Assembly: GCA_007692425.1 (NCBI GenBank)
Contig: RECG01000020.1
Span: 1 to 59,017 of the forward strand
DNA length: 59,017 bases
Source of the DNA: Acholeplasmataceae bacterium
Lineage (GTDB): Bacteria; Bacillota_I; Bacilli_A; Acholeplasmatales; Acholeplasmataceae
Direction of reading: 5' to 3'
The stretch's first letter is position 1; every line of letters begins with the position of its first letter. The translations under genes were made by a program, and so were the position numbers. The notes under the pieces were generated by a model. That model was not told the origin of the DNA and did no database searches. It saw nothing but the letters and a program-made list of their open reading frames with translations. Below are positions 24,941-33,907 of this stretch, in pieces.

Positions 24941-25499
24941 GATACATCTCCTTTGTCATGTGATAGATCATCATCTCATCGTCGATGCGATGATGTTTTT
25001 TTTGCAGACTGAACGGTTCGCTTCCCAGATAGAGAAAACCGTTTTTTTCAATGACCCGCTGGCTGGCGGCATTGGCTTTCAAGTGTTTGACGATGATGAC
25101 ATCGTAACCCAGATGATCAAAACCGAGCGGGATCATCGCCTTGACAGCTTTGGTCATGATGCCCTGGTGCCAATAAGCACGGTGCAAGGCAAACCCGATC
25201 TCGGCACCGTTCCTACCTTCCATTTTACTATGAAAGTCGATGGTGCCGATCATTTTTGATGTTTTCACATCAATAATCGCATAACCGATCGGTAGTTGAC
25301 GGCGCAAACGTTTGAAAAAGACATGTTTGATCGCCCACTTCGCCTCCTTGATGTCAGTGAAGGGGCCCCAGTTGAGAAAACGGGTCACCTCGGGATCGGA
25401 TCCATAGTCATACATGTCGTTGACATCCTCTTTTCTCAAAGTCCTGAGCATGATGTCGTCAAGATGGACTTCCGGCATGCGTCGATATGCGTGTGTCAT
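24909..25499 (-). CDS. GNAT acetyltransferase, RimJ/RimL-like
   Basis: The 196-residue product shows GNAT motifs: the N-terminal VHLDDIMLRTLRKEDVNDMYDYGSDPEVTRFLNWGPF pattern, IGTIDFH, the AEIGFALHRAYWHQGIMTKAVKAMI acetyl-CoA-binding segment (about 109-135) and HLKANAASQRVIEKNGF. This is the RimJ/RimL type, which acetylates protein N-termini or small molecules; the substrate is unknown. It is the first gene after the T-box, with GGAGG six bases from the ATG, and overlaps hisS. A GNAT gene between a T-box and hisS is not part of the usual Bacillus arrangement. Confidence 0.88.
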   Translation of the reverse strand: MTHAYRRMPEVHLDDIMLRTLRKEDVNDMYDYGSDPEVTRFLNWGPFTDIKEAKWAIKHVFFKRLRRQLPIGYAIIDVKTSKMIGTIDFHSKMEGRNGAEIGFALHRAYWHQGIMTKAVKAMIPLGFDHLGYDVIIVKHLKANAASQRVIEKNGFLYLGSEPFSLQKKHHRIDDEMMIYHMTKEMYHGHPSRERNL

Positions 25500-25511
25500 C
25501 TTTCCTCCAAA

Positions 25512-25708
25512 TAAAAACGTCCCTAAAAAACGCTAAGGACGCAAGATCTTACGCGGTACCACCTTAGTTCTGGAGCATGCCCCAGCACTCAATTGTTCGA
25601 GTCATCTCCGAAGGTGCCACAACCCCGTCCCGCCGGCACTTTCACCTTTTGCCGTCGCTTGGTGCGTTCAGGTGGTTCTTCCTTCTTCACCGATGGATTT
25701 AATTGCCT
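25512..25708 (-). promoter_or_regulatory. T-box leader, probably tRNA-His responsive
   Basis: The minus strand carries the T-box sequence AAGGTGGTACCGCG (25552-25565), then a terminator hairpin CGTCCTTA/TAGGGACG (25518-25541) with a T run. Upstream, CTGG(G)GCATGCTCCAG looks like stem III. In stem I, GAAG/CTTC and CCAC/GTGG bracket an internal loop whose 3' side is CAC (25614-25616), a His codon in the specifier position. T-boxes read uncharged tRNA and prevent termination. The specifier assignment is by hand folding; GAC (Asp) is the alternative. It controls the GNAT-hisS-aspS operon. Confidence 0.88.
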
Positions 25709-25714
25709 GGCTAT

Positions 25715-25743
25715 ATCTTATCGCAAAAGACATCTTTTGTCAA
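25715..25743 (-). promoter_or_regulatory. Promoter of the T-box operon
   Basis: TTGACA (25738-25743 complement) and TAAGAT (25715-25720) are 17 bases apart. The spacer contains the inverted repeat CAAAAGA-TG-TCTTTTG. The -35 lies eight bases after the dtd stop and no terminator for the upstream operon is visible. Confidence 0.8.
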
Positions 25744-25750
25744 TTTGCAG

Positions 25751-26185
25751 TCACATCTCGATCCAGATGGTGACCGGTCCGTCATTGACCGCTTGAACGG
25801 CCATGCGGGCGGCAAAGACACCGCTTTCGACATGATGCCGCATCCTGAGTTGGCTGATGAAGGCATCGTAGAGCGCTTCGGCCTTGTCAGGAGACGCGGC
25901 CTGGGTGAACGATGGGCGGTTATTGCCTTTGGTGTCACCATAAAGCGTGAACTGCGAGACGGCCAGGATGGCCCCGTCGATGGCTTTCAGGTTGAGGTTC
26001 ATCTTGCCTTGGTCGTCTTCGAACACACGAAGATTTGTGATCTTCTCAGCCATTTTGACGATGGTGGCGTCATCATCGTCATGATGGATGCCGACATAAA
26101 GGAGGTAACCTTTGCCGATCCGGGCGACCCGGGCACTTTCGACCGTGACTTCAGCGGTGCTGACACGTTGGACAAGGACTCTCAT
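25751..26185 (-). CDS. dtd: D-aminoacyl-tRNA deacylase
   Basis: The 144-residue product starts MRVLVQRVSTAEVTVE and contains SQFTLYGDTKGNNRPSFTQAA (about 77-97) and a C-terminal NDGPVTIWIE with the Gly-cisPro motif, matching DTD at normal length. It hydrolyses D-amino acids (and Gly mischarged on tRNA-Ala) from tRNA. It overlaps the rel gene by four bases, the conserved rel-dtd order of Bacillota. Confidence 0.97.
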   Translation of the reverse strand: MRVLVQRVSTAEVTVESARVARIGKGYLLYVGIHHDDDDATIVKMAEKITNLRVFEDDQGKMNLNLKAIDGAILAVSQFTLYGDTKGNNRPSFTQAASPDKAEALYDAFISQLRMRHHVESGVFAARMAVQAVNDGPVTIWIEM

Positions 26186-28362
26186 TTGAAATCCCTCTCG
26201 ACACTGTAGATATCGGTGATCTTGCGGACATTGAGCATCAGGTTCTGCAACGCCGTATGATTGCCGACGGAGACCTTGATGCGGATGATCATCTCAAGAT
26301 TGGCCGTCGTCCTGGCATTGACTTCGGCGATGGCGACCTGGGCGGCATTGATGGCGGCAACCACTTCTGAAAGCAAGGTCGGGCGGTTTGTACCGACGAC
26401 CTTGAGCCAGGCCGGATACTTGCGGCTGATCTGATTTGCCCAGAAGACCTCGATCAAACGGTCTTCTTCGAGCTGTTTGATATTCGGGCAGAAATGGGCA
26501 TGGATGACGATGCCGCTATGTTTGCTGACATAACCGATGATGGCATCACCCGGAATGGGCAGACAGCAGTTCGCCAGTTTGATCTGCGGGCTGGTAAGCC
26601 CTTCGATGACCACGCCGGTTTCACTATGGGTGGTCAGTTGCTTGCTGGCTTTTTCCATTTGCCGCTGCAGCATCGTTTCATGATCGGGTTCCGCACCGAT
26701 GGCCTTGGCAACCACCGTCTTGGCACTGATCATGCCCTTGCCGACTTCGGCATGGAGATCCGCGACGGTGCTGATCGTGTGTTTTTCAAAATGTTTGCGG
26801 ACAAAAGCGTCGTCAAGATGATATTCGGTCTTCTGTGCGACAAACTCACGGTCGACCAGTTCCTTGCCGAGCTGGACAAGCTGGTCGCGGTTAAGCCGGT
26901 TCAAGAAATTCTTGATTTTATGGCGGGCATGGGCGGACTTGACGATCTTGAGCCAGTCTTCGCTCGGTCCGACCGAATTCTTGTTGGTCTTGACGCTGAC
27001 GATGTCACCGGTCTTGAGTTCGTAGTCGAGCGTCACAATCCGGTTGTTGACAAGCGCACCGACCATCTTGTGGCCGATGTCGGTATGGATGCGGTAGGCG
27101 AAATCGATCGGTGTCGCGCCTTTCGGCAGTTCAATGACCTCACCCTTGGGGGTGAAGACATAGACATTGGCATCCAGGATGTCGCCCTTGATGGTGTCGA
27201 CAAACTCTTCGGCACCTTCATCCATGTCATCAGGGTCATCGCTCATCTTGAGCAGTTCACCGTACCATTTGAGTTTTTGGGCGATCTCAAACTGTTCTTT
27301 CTCCTTGGAATAGGTCTTGTGTTCCTTGTAAGCCCAATGAGCCGCGACACCGAATTCAGCGACCTCGTCCATCTCATTGGTGCGGATCTGCACTTCAAAA
27401 AGCGTGCCGTCATCTGACAGCAAGGTCGTATGCAAAGACTGGTACATGTTTGGTTTTGGGACCGCGATGTAGTCCTTGAAGCGACGCGGAATCGGCGTGA
27501 AGTTGGCGTGGATCAGGCCTAGTGCCTGATAACAGGACTCGATCTTGTCCACGATGATGCGGACCGCCAACAAATCGTATATATCTTCAAAGGCGCGGTT
27601 ATCCCGCACCATTTTCTTGTAAATGCTGTAAATGTTTTTGATCCTGCCTCTGATCTCGAACTCTTCGAGTTTGCTTTCCTTGAAAAGCGTGGTGATGGTG
27701 CTGATGACTTTTTCAATCGATTTTTCGCGTTCGGTCCGTTTGGCCTGGATCATGTTTGAGACGCGGTAATACATGGGCGGATCGGTGTAACGGAGCGAAC
27801 GGTCTTCCAGTTCGGCCTTGACCCGGAAGATTCCCAAGCGGTGCGCCAGGGGCGCATAAATCTCAAGCGTTTCCCGGGCGATCTTGTATTGTTTGTCAGG
27901 TGACATCGATTCCAAAGTCCTGACATTGTGCAGACGATCGGCGATCTTGATGATGACGACGCGGATGTCTTTGGCCATGGCCAGGAGCATCTTCTGTTGA
28001 TTGTCAGCCTGTGAGGCGGTCGTGGTGAAGGACAACTTACCGATCTTGGTGACGCCGTCGACGAGATGGGCGATGTCACTGCCGAATTGCTTGTCGACAT
28101 CCTTGACCGTCATATCCGTATCTTCGACCGTGTCATGCAGGAGGGCGGCGATCAACGTGGCCGGTCCGGCACTGAGCTCCGCCAGGATCTTGGCGACCGC
28201 CACCGGATGGGTGATATATGGATCGCCGCTTTTACGAATTTGGCCCTGATGCTTTTCCTTAGCCAAAAAATAAGCCTTTTCAATCAGCTTGACGTCAGCA
28301 GTTTTTTGAATGTAGGTGCCAAAGGCTTCGGCTAATGACTGATAGAGCGCATCATCGGACAC
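26182..28362 (-). CDS. rel: Bifunctional (p)ppGpp synthetase/hydrolase
   Basis: The 726-residue product has the long RelA/SpoT architecture: HD hydrolase domain (about 30-180, with AALLHDTVEDTD, intact His-Asp), synthetase domain (about 220-350, with YDLLAVRIIVD), TGS (about 395-460, VYVFTPKGEVIELPKGATPIDFAYRIH), a helical/zinc-finger region (CCLPIPGD and HFCPN) and a C-terminal ACT domain. It makes and degrades the stringent-response alarmone. It lies between apt and dtd, as in Bacillus. Confidence 0.97.
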   Translation of the reverse strand: MSDDALYQSLAEAFGTYIQKTADVKLIEKAYFLAKEKHQGQIRKSGDPYITHPVAVAKILAELSAGPATLIAALLHDTVEDTDMTVKDVDKQFGSDIAHLVDGVTKIGKLSFTTTASQADNQQKMLLAMAKDIRVVIIKIADRLHNVRTLESMSPDKQYKIARETLEIYAPLAHRLGIFRVKAELEDRSLRYTDPPMYYRVSNMIQAKRTEREKSIEKVISTITTLFKESKLEEFEIRGRIKNIYSIYKKMVRDNRAFEDIYDLLAVRIIVDKIESCYQALGLIHANFTPIPRRFKDYIAVPKPNMYQSLHTTLLSDDGTLFEVQIRTNEMDEVAEFGVAAHWAYKEHKTYSKEKEQFEIAQKLKWYGELLKMSDDPDDMDEGAEEFVDTIKGDILDANVYVFTPKGEVIELPKGATPIDFAYRIHTDIGHKMVGALVNNRIVTLDYELKTGDIVSVKTNKNSVGPSEDWLKIVKSAHARHKIKNFLNRLNRDQLVQLGKELVDREFVAQKTEYHLDDAFVRKHFEKHTISTVADLHAEVGKGMISAKTVVAKAIGAEPDHETMLQRQMEKASKQLTTHSETGVVIEGLTSPQIKLANCCLPIPGDAIIGYVSKHSGIVIHAHFCPNIKQLEEDRLIEVFWANQISRKYPAWLKVVGTNRPTLLSEVVAAINAAQVAIAEVNARTTANLEMIIRIKVSVGNHTALQNLMLNVRKITDIYSVERDFK

Positions 28363-28376
28363 TGGGTCACATCCCT

Positions 28377-28889
28377 TCAGTAAGTAATCAGGGTCAGGAT
28401 ATCATGGCCGGTCAGCTTATCGCGGCCTTTCAAATCTGCCAGTTCAATCAAAAAGGCGAGTCCGACGACTTCACCGCCGAGTTTCTCGACCAGTTCGATG
28501 GTCGCGACCATCGTCCCGCCGGTGGCGAGCAGATCGTCGACGATCAACACTTTATCGCCCGGTTTGACGGCATCGGCATGCAGACACAGTTCATTTGATC
28601 CATATTCGAGTTCATACGAAACCTTGACGGCCGGACGTGGCAGCTTATTAGGTTTGCGCACGGGCGCGAAACCGATGCCCAGGTTGGTGGCCACGGGACA
28701 ACCGAAGATGAATCCGCGGGCTTCCGGGCCGACAATCAGGGTCGCTTCCTTGTCACGTGCATACTGGGTGAATGCTTCTGCGGCATGACGATACGCATTG
28801 CCGTCTAGCATCAATGGCGTGATGTCACGGAAAAGGATGCCCTCTTTGGGAAAATCAGGTATTGCGGCGATGTAATCCTTGAGATTCAT
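28377..28889 (-). CDS. apt: Adenine phosphoribosyltransferase
   Basis: The 170-residue product has the PRPP-binding motif [14 protein letters not shown] (about 115-128), the N-terminal [17 protein letters not shown] and [14 protein letters not shown], all typical of Apt. It makes AMP from adenine and PRPP. The ATG at 28889 has GGAGG six bases upstream; an in-frame extension to 28925 covers the leader. It heads the apt-rel-dtd operon and is divergent from rarA. Confidence 0.97.
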   Translation of the reverse strand: MNLKDYIAAIPDFPKEGILFRDITPLMLDGNAYRHAAEAFTQYARDKEATLIVGPEARGFIFGCPVATNLGIGFAPVRKPNKLPRPAVKVSYELEYGSNELCLHADAVKPGDKVLIVDDLLATGGTMVATIELVEKLGGEVVGLAFLIELADLKGRDKLTGHDILTLITY

Positions 28890-28947
28890 GTTTTTCCTCC
28901 GATATGAGATGTATGATAGAAACAAAATAGCTTCGTTCTACCGTCTT

Positions 28948-28976
28948 ATTTTATCTTATTCAACGCCATTTTACAA
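28948..28976 (-). promoter_or_regulatory. Promoter of apt-rel-dtd
   Basis: TTGTAA (28971-28976 complement) and TAAAAT (28948-28953) are 17 bases apart, about 60 bases upstream of apt. Confidence 0.6.
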
Positions 28977-29021
28977 GTCAAAGAACGCTTCCATCATGGT
29001 ATAATTGACCTGGGTGATATC

Positions 29022-30254
29022 ATGAAGCCACTTGCTTACCGCATGCGGCCCGAAAATTTCAGCGAAGTCTATGGACAAGACCACCTCGTCGGCAAGGACG
29101 GCGTGTTGGTCGCCATGCTCAACAAAGGCAAGTTGCTTTCTTTTATTCTGCATGGTCCGCCGGGGACCGGCAAGACCACGATCGCCAAGCTTTTTGCCGG
29201 ACAGTCCGGACTTGACCATTACGTCTTCAATGCGTCGACTGATAACAAGGCAAGACTCAAGGACATCCTTGACACGACCGCTTATCACGATATTTTGATC
29301 GTCATCGATGAAATCCACCGCATGAAGACGGACGTGCAGGACTATCTGTTGCCTTTCATGGAAAACGGCAAGGCGACCGTCATCGGTCTGACCGCGCTGA
29401 ATCCTTATCAAAACATCAACATGGCCATCCGCTCCAGATGCCATTTGTACGAAGTCAAGAAACTGGACGGGCCGGCGATCGAACAGGCGGTAATGCGCGG
29501 TCTCAAGGATCTTGATGTCGACATCAGGATCGACAAGCAGGCATTGGCCGCCATCGTCCGTTACAGCAACCACGAAGTCAGGACCGCCTTGAATCTTTTG
29601 GAAGCCGCCTCGCTCGTGCTTGAGGACGGCGCGACCATGACTGCCAAACACGTCTACCGGGTGGCCGGCAAGGTCAGTCATGACCTCGACGACCATGAGG
29701 ACCATTTTTATGATTTGCTCAGTGCCTTGCAAAAATCAATCCGTGGCTCGGATGTCGATGCCGCGCTTCACTATCTGGCCCGACTGTTGACCTTGGGTGA
29801 CCTGCAAGCCATCATCAGAAGGCTTTTAGTCATTGCGTATGAGGACATCGGACTGGCCAATCCGTTGATGGGCGGCAAGGTGCTCTCGGCCGCGGATGCG
29901 GCCATCAGGGTCGGTCTGCCTGAAGCACGCATCATCTTGGGCACGGTCGTCATCGACATGGCGCTCTCTCCTAAATCAAACACCGCTTACCTGGCCATTG
30001 ATTCCGCCCTGTCCGATTATGACCAAAACGACACCGGTTCGGTCCCTGACCAGGCGAATAACCGCAAGATCCGGGTCAACCCGGACATTTACCACTATCC
30101 GCACAATGACAAGGATTCGGTCAACACACAGACATACCTGCCCGAACCGATCAAGAACCGGACTTATTATCTGCCCAAGGAAGAATCGGGGTATGAGAAA
30201 GCCTTGGCCGAGCGTTTGAAAATGATTGACAAACTCAAAAACAAGAAACGTTGA
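29022..30254 (+). CDS. rarA: RarA/MgsA replication-associated AAA+ ATPase
   Basis: The 410-residue product has Walker A HGPPGTGKTT (about 43-52) and Walker B VIDEIHR (about 91-97), then SRCHLYE, and a C-terminal tetramerisation domain with ALHYLARLLTLGDLQAIIRRLLVIAYEDIGLANP, the MgsA/WRNIP1 signature. RarA acts at stalled replication forks. The ATG has GGGTGAT upstream and a TATAAT at 29001-29006. It is divergent from apt and ends in a shared terminator. In Bacillus, rarA also lies close to aspS. Confidence 0.96.
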   Translation: MKPLAYRMRPENFSEVYGQDHLVGKDGVLVAMLNKGKLLSFILHGPPGTGKTTIAKLFAGQSGLDHYVFNASTDNKARLKDILDTTAYHDILIVIDEIHRMKTDVQDYLLPFMENGKATVIGLTALNPYQNINMAIRSRCHLYEVKKLDGPAIEQAVMRGLKDLDVDIRIDKQALAAIVRYSNHEVRTALNLLEAASLVLEDGATMTAKHVYRVAGKVSHDLDDHEDHFYDLLSALQKSIRGSDVDAALHYLARLLTLGDLQAIIRRLLVIAYEDIGLANPLMGGKVLSAADAAIRVGLPEARIILGTVVIDMALSPKSNTAYLAIDSALSDYDQNDTGSVPDQANNRKIRVNPDIYHYPHNDKDSVNTQTYLPEPIKNRTYYLPKEESGYEKALAERLKMIDKLKNKKR

Positions 30255-30259
30255 AACAA

Positions 30260-30286
30260 AAAAACCGCTCAAATTGAGCGGTTTTT
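30260..30286. terminator. Bidirectional terminator between rarA and the solute-binding protein
   Basis: AAAAACCGCTC and GAGCGGTTTTT form an 11-bp stem around AAATT. T runs occur in both directions, so it can serve rarA (plus) and the convergent gene at 30304 (minus). Confidence 0.92.
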
Positions 30287-30303
30287 CTTCATCATTCAGT
30301 GTG

Positions 30304-31962
30304 TCAGTCATCCTCTCGACCAGTCATCTGGTCGACCTTGGCCTGCAAGGCCGGAAGGTTGGCGGCGATGGCCGCGGTCACGGACTCACCGGGATTGTTG
30401 ATGATCATGCCGAAGAGGTTACCGACACCATCAGTTACCTCTGTTCCCCAGACGACCTGATAGACAAATGATTTCTCAAAATAACCCATGCGTGATCCAC
30501 TGACATATGCACGGAGTGACGTCCTGTCATCCATGTGGTCGCGCATCGTGTCGGTATAACGCAGGTCTTGGACTTCGTCATCACCCCATGGGAACATATT
30601 CGAGAAGAACTGAACGTATTGCTCAGCTTCGGCATCGGTGGCGTCACCACGCAACACCCAAAGGTTGCCGACCGTGATGGGCAGACGATATTCCGCTTCG
30701 AAATCAACAATATCCGGTCCGACCGGGAATGGAACCATGCCAAGCGGAAACTGGACGGCAGCACCTGGTTTCAATAATTGCGGATCGCCGGAAATCCAGT
30801 CGGCACCGAAATAGAAGACCATCTCGCCGCTGGTGAACCTGACACGGGTGGCGGTGTCATCATCGCCATAAAAGACATAGCCGCGTTCATTGAGTTCTTG
30901 GGCGAACTCGAGCGCATTGTAAACGCGCGGGTCTTCGAGAGCGAACATGTCAGTGTCCGGATCGATGACCTTGCCGCCGTTGGCGCCGATCAGATATGAG
31001 CCGAGGTTATAACTGTTAATGCCGAAAATCTCGATGTTGGACGGGGCGTTTTCCTTGATGCTCGAAGCGATATTCATCAACGCGCTCCAGTTCCATTCAC
31101 CGTCTTCCCAAAGTTCGGCTGGATTGGTTTGCGAATATTCTTCGATTAAGTCAAGATTCACGTAAATGCCCATGTTGACATTGATCCGTTCATTCCAGAC
31201 GCCATATACTTCGCCTTTCCAAGTGCCGAACTGCTTGTTGATGTCAAAGTAGAAATCAGGCAAATGATCCATGTATTCAGTAATCGGACGGATGGCGCCC
31301 GCTTCTGCCAGGATGCCCAGGTAGTGTGAATTGATGTTGAACCAGTCGGCCTGGAAACTACCGGTCAGGTATTGCTGGATGATTTCGTTGTAATGATTGA
31401 GTGCATTGGCGTAGGTATACCATTTGATGGTGGCATCGTGCTCGGTTTCCGCCCGGGTGAAACAGGTGCGTTTCATGTCGTTGAGTTCGCTTGGTTTGGC
31501 GGTGAACCAGAACGGATCAAGGAAGTTACGCATCCAGGTGCCAAAGCGGACATCGATACCCCCAAGATCGAAGTTGATCTGCCCTGCCGGGAAGTTGGGA
31601 TCACAGTTGCCGAAAAGATCGAGCGGTTCGATGATCCGGATGACGATGTCATATTCGGTCGTCTGGCCAACCGAGTTGGTATAACTGTATGTCACACGGA
31701 ACGTGCCGATGACATTCATGTTGACCCGGCTGAGGTCAATCATGTCGGTCGTGACCGTCACTACACCATCGATGTCATCGACAATCGTCACATACGTCGT
31801 GAAATCAGGCACGTCATCGCCTTGGATGAACTCTTTTTGAATGCCGGCGATTTCAGTAATCACCGGTGAGGGTAGGACATCATCATCGCCATTGTCATCG
31901 CGACAGGCAATTAACACCGATAACAATCCGATCAGGACCAGTAACATGTAAAGTTTTTTCAT
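30304..31962 (-). CDS. Extracellular solute-binding lipoprotein, sugar ABC type, with Ig-like domain
   Basis: The 552-residue product has a lipoprotein signal with lipobox LIAC (Cys about residue 20), an Asp-rich linker, an Ig-like/DUF5011-type domain (about 35-112, from ITEIAGIQKEF to YDIVIRII) and then a family 1 extracellular solute-binding domain (about 130-550). Such proteins capture oligosaccharides for CUT1 ABC transporters. The Ig-like domain between lipid anchor and binding domain would lift it from the membrane. GGAGGAG precedes the ATG. Its promoter overlaps a GntR-type operator, so it is probably co-regulated with nagB. The permeases are probably those in the operon at 51710-59017. 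Confidence 0.88.
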   Translation of the reverse strand: MKKLYMLLVLIGLLSVLIACRDDNGDDDVLPSPVITEIAGIQKEFIQGDDVPDFTTYVTIVDDIDGVVTVTTDMIDLSRVNMNVIGTFRVTYSYTNSVGQTTEYDIVIRIIEPLDLFGNCDPNFPAGQINFDLGGIDVRFGTWMRNFLDPFWFTAKPSELNDMKRTCFTRAETEHDATIKWYTYANALNHYNEIIQQYLTGSFQADWFNINSHYLGILAEAGAIRPITEYMDHLPDFYFDINKQFGTWKGEVYGVWNERINVNMGIYVNLDLIEEYSQTNPAELWEDGEWNWSALMNIASSIKENAPSNIEIFGINSYNLGSYLIGANGGKVIDPDTDMFALEDPRVYNALEFAQELNERGYVFYGDDDTATRVRFTSGEMVFYFGADWISGDPQLLKPGAAVQFPLGMVPFPVGPDIVDFEAEYRLPITVGNLWVLRGDATDAEAEQYVQFFSNMFPWGDDEVQDLRYTDTMRDHMDDRTSLRAYVSGSRMGYFEKSFVYQVVWGTEVTDGVGNLFGMIINNPGESVTAAIAANLPALQAKVDQMTGREDD

Positions 31963-32003
31963 TGGTTTCTCCTCCGTTGGTTTCAGTCATTGTTTAAACG
32001 CGG

Positions 32004-32026
32004 TTGTCTATATAAGTATTATACAA
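32004..32026. promoter_or_regulatory. GntR-type operator at the solute-binding protein promoter
   Basis: TTGTCTATA on the plus strand and TTATACAA form outer half-sites of the TTGTATAGACAA-type operator, with the inner part expanded. The site overlaps the -10 (32018-32023) and the start region. It is the most divergent of the four sites. Confidence 0.55.
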
Positions 32027-32047
32027 CAAAAGACAGTACGCTTGCAA
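32018..32047 (-). promoter_or_regulatory. Promoter of the solute-binding protein gene
   Basis: TTGCAA (32042-32047) and TATAAT (32018-32023 complement) have an 18-base spacer. It lies 60 bases upstream of the ATG and just downstream of the phosphodiester glycosidase gene. Confidence 0.7.
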
Positions 32048-32098
32048 GTATCATTTGATGATTTTCAGGCATGACAAGTCATCAGCACCTGCAAAGGT

Positions 32099-33907
32099 TC
32101 AGCGACTTCGCCAATAAAGCAGTTCCTTGAACAAGTCGAATGTCCATCTGACTTCCTGTTCAACTGCTGAATAGACGCGGTGATGATAAATGGCAGTGTC
32201 CGAATGGGCGGTGTTAAACCCATCACCAAGCGCTCTGACCGCGATGACATGTTGGCCCGGCGGAAGATTGAGCGTTGCCAGATTGAAACGGTTCAAGGAG
32301 AGCGTATAAGTCCGCCCGTCGACCGTAAAGGCATAACTGTCATGCGGATCATCTGTGTCCCATGTCAGAATGCCGGCGGCACTCAAGGCGAAACCGGCAG
32401 GCAATGGCAGTTTCAAAGGGCCCTCGTAGACATAGTCAAAGGTCTCTGACCATGGTCCGTCGCCATGATAAAGGCCATCACCACGGGCCCGTACTTGAAT
32501 GGGATACACACCCGGTTCAGAAATGAGTGACGCCAGATTCAATAGTGTGGACGTCGTAAACCGCTGCTCATGACCGATTTGCACTTCATAGTCTTGGCGA
32601 TCTGCGACAGTCTGCCAGGTGAGCAGACCATTGTTGACAGCAAGCCCCTCGACCATCGGCAACGGTTGTGAGTAATCCGGCAGGGGATGTGGCGTTCGGT
32701 CCACGGGATGGATCCTTACAGCCAGCAACAGGCTGTTGGTGACCTGTCTCGGTGTACCGCTGGGTTGATTGGCGATTGTGAAATCATCGTCGTCACGCAA
32801 AACCATGGTGGTGGAACCCCCGCCATCCAGATTATACGCCAGCACCGCCCCATGAGCGATCATCAAATCGGCGAGATCATAAAGATTGATCCCGTCGGAA
32901 TAACCAGGTTGCCTTCCATCGACGGTAACCATGAAGACACTGTTGTCGGCTTTGACACCAATGGCGGTACGCGGATGGCGGAAGGTCGGATCGATGCCGC
33001 CGATGATGGCAGGCTTTTCACCGTTTTCAACCAAAAGGCCGTAGGTGCCGGCCGCCCAACGGACATCTTCGAAATCACCTGATATCCTGGCTTGGACAAT
33101 GATTTCATCACCAGGCTCGACCAGGTTTTGCAAATAGATGCTGTTCGAGACGACCACCATCTGGCCGGCTGCGACGGTTCTTCTTTCCAAGGCGTTGGCA
33201 ATCGTGACCTCGCCATGCACATAGAGTTTGGGAAAGCCACCCTTGCGTTCAATCACCTCGGTCACATACTTTGATGCCATGGGAGGGAGATCGCCCGAAT
33301 ATTGATCGGTGTACACATAAAGTTCATAGGGATGGCTCACATATGGGACATTGACACCCTTGACGGGCATACGCAAGCGCTCACGGCCGTTGGCATCGGT
33401 GACAATCACCTCAAGCGATTCAAAGTTCGGTTTGCCATGGGCGACGCTTTGGTCGTCACGAAAACCGATGACTGACCTGTTGGCATAACCGATACCTTGG
33501 GAAACGATGTGTCCGTTGCGGATATAGGCTTCCTGCGGCACACCCCATCCTTCGAAGAAATCAGCGTTCACACCACCGATGACCAGATACTCGTCACCGA
33601 AATCCGCCTGGCTTTTCTGGGCATGACGGACCACGGTGGCAGGACGATAACCGGTGCTGGTGTAATCATCACCGGTGATGATTGCAAAGTCATCACTTTG
33701 GAAATCCGCCTCAAGCACATGATACACCTGTCGCACGGTCGTGCTGCCGACCTGGAGCTGGCGTGCGGTGCGGGTATGGGCGGCACCATGAATCATGGTG
33801 GTTTCCGTCTCGATGATTGTCACAGAAGCCCATGTCGGATGGGCCAGGACCATCATGGCCGAGATGGTGATCAGAATGACAACGATGATACGTTTCAGGA
33901 TGTGCAT
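32099..33907 (-). CDS. Secreted NAGPA-domain phosphodiester glycosidase with Fn3-like repeats
   Basis: The 602-residue product has a signal peptide ending near HPTWA, then a NAGPA (phosphodiester glycosidase, PF09992-type) domain of about 300 residues with GGVNADFFEGWGVPQ, AAGTYGLLVENGEKP, RTAIGVKADNSVFMVTVDGRQ and LAYNLDGGGSTTMVL. Mammalian NAGPA removes GlcNAc from GlcNAc-1-P-6-mannose; bacterial members act on phosphodiester-linked sugars in exopolysaccharides or wall polymers. The C-terminal part has two Fn3-like repeats (about 405-490 and 500-580) and a tail ending LFKELLYWRSR. The ATG overlaps the upstream acyltransferase by 13 bases and has AAGGAGG. The substrate is inferred only. Confidence 0.88.
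   Translation of the reverse strand: MHILKRIIVVILITISAMMVLAHPTWASVTIIETETTMIHGAAHTRTARQLQVGSTTVRQVYHVLEADFQSDDFAIITGDDYTSTGYRPATVVRHAQKSQADFGDEYLVIGGVNADFFEGWGVPQEAYIRNGHIVSQGIGYANRSVIGFRDDQSVAHGKPNFESLEVIVTDANGRERLRMPVKGVNVPYVSHPYELYVYTDQYSGDLPPMASKYVTEVIERKGGFPKLYVHGEVTIANALERRTVAAGQMVVVSNSIYLQNLVEPGDEIIVQARISGDFEDVRWAAGTYGLLVENGEKPAIIGGIDPTFRHPRTAIGVKADNSVFMVTVDGRQPGYSDGINLYDLADLMIAHGAVLAYNLDGGGSTTMVLRDDDDFTIANQPSGTPRQVTNSLLLAVRIHPVDRTPHPLPDYSQPLPMVEGLAVNNGLLTWQTVADRQDYEVQIGHEQRFTTSTLLNLASLISEPGVYPIQVRARGDGLYHGDGPWSETFDYVYEGPLKLPLPAGFALSAAGILTWDTDDPHDSYAFTVDGRTYTLSLNRFNLATLNLPPGQHVIAVRALGDGFNTAHSDTAIYHHRVYSAVEQEVRWTFDLFKELLYWRSR

Noticed and set aside
25544-25796. Small open frames across the T-box leader
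   Set aside because: The region is explained by the T-box motif, stems and terminator; no ribosome binding site or conserved product is seen.
26494-27417. A 307-codon plus-strand frame opposite rel
   Set aside because: It is a shadow of the rel coding sequence, whose five domains are intact.
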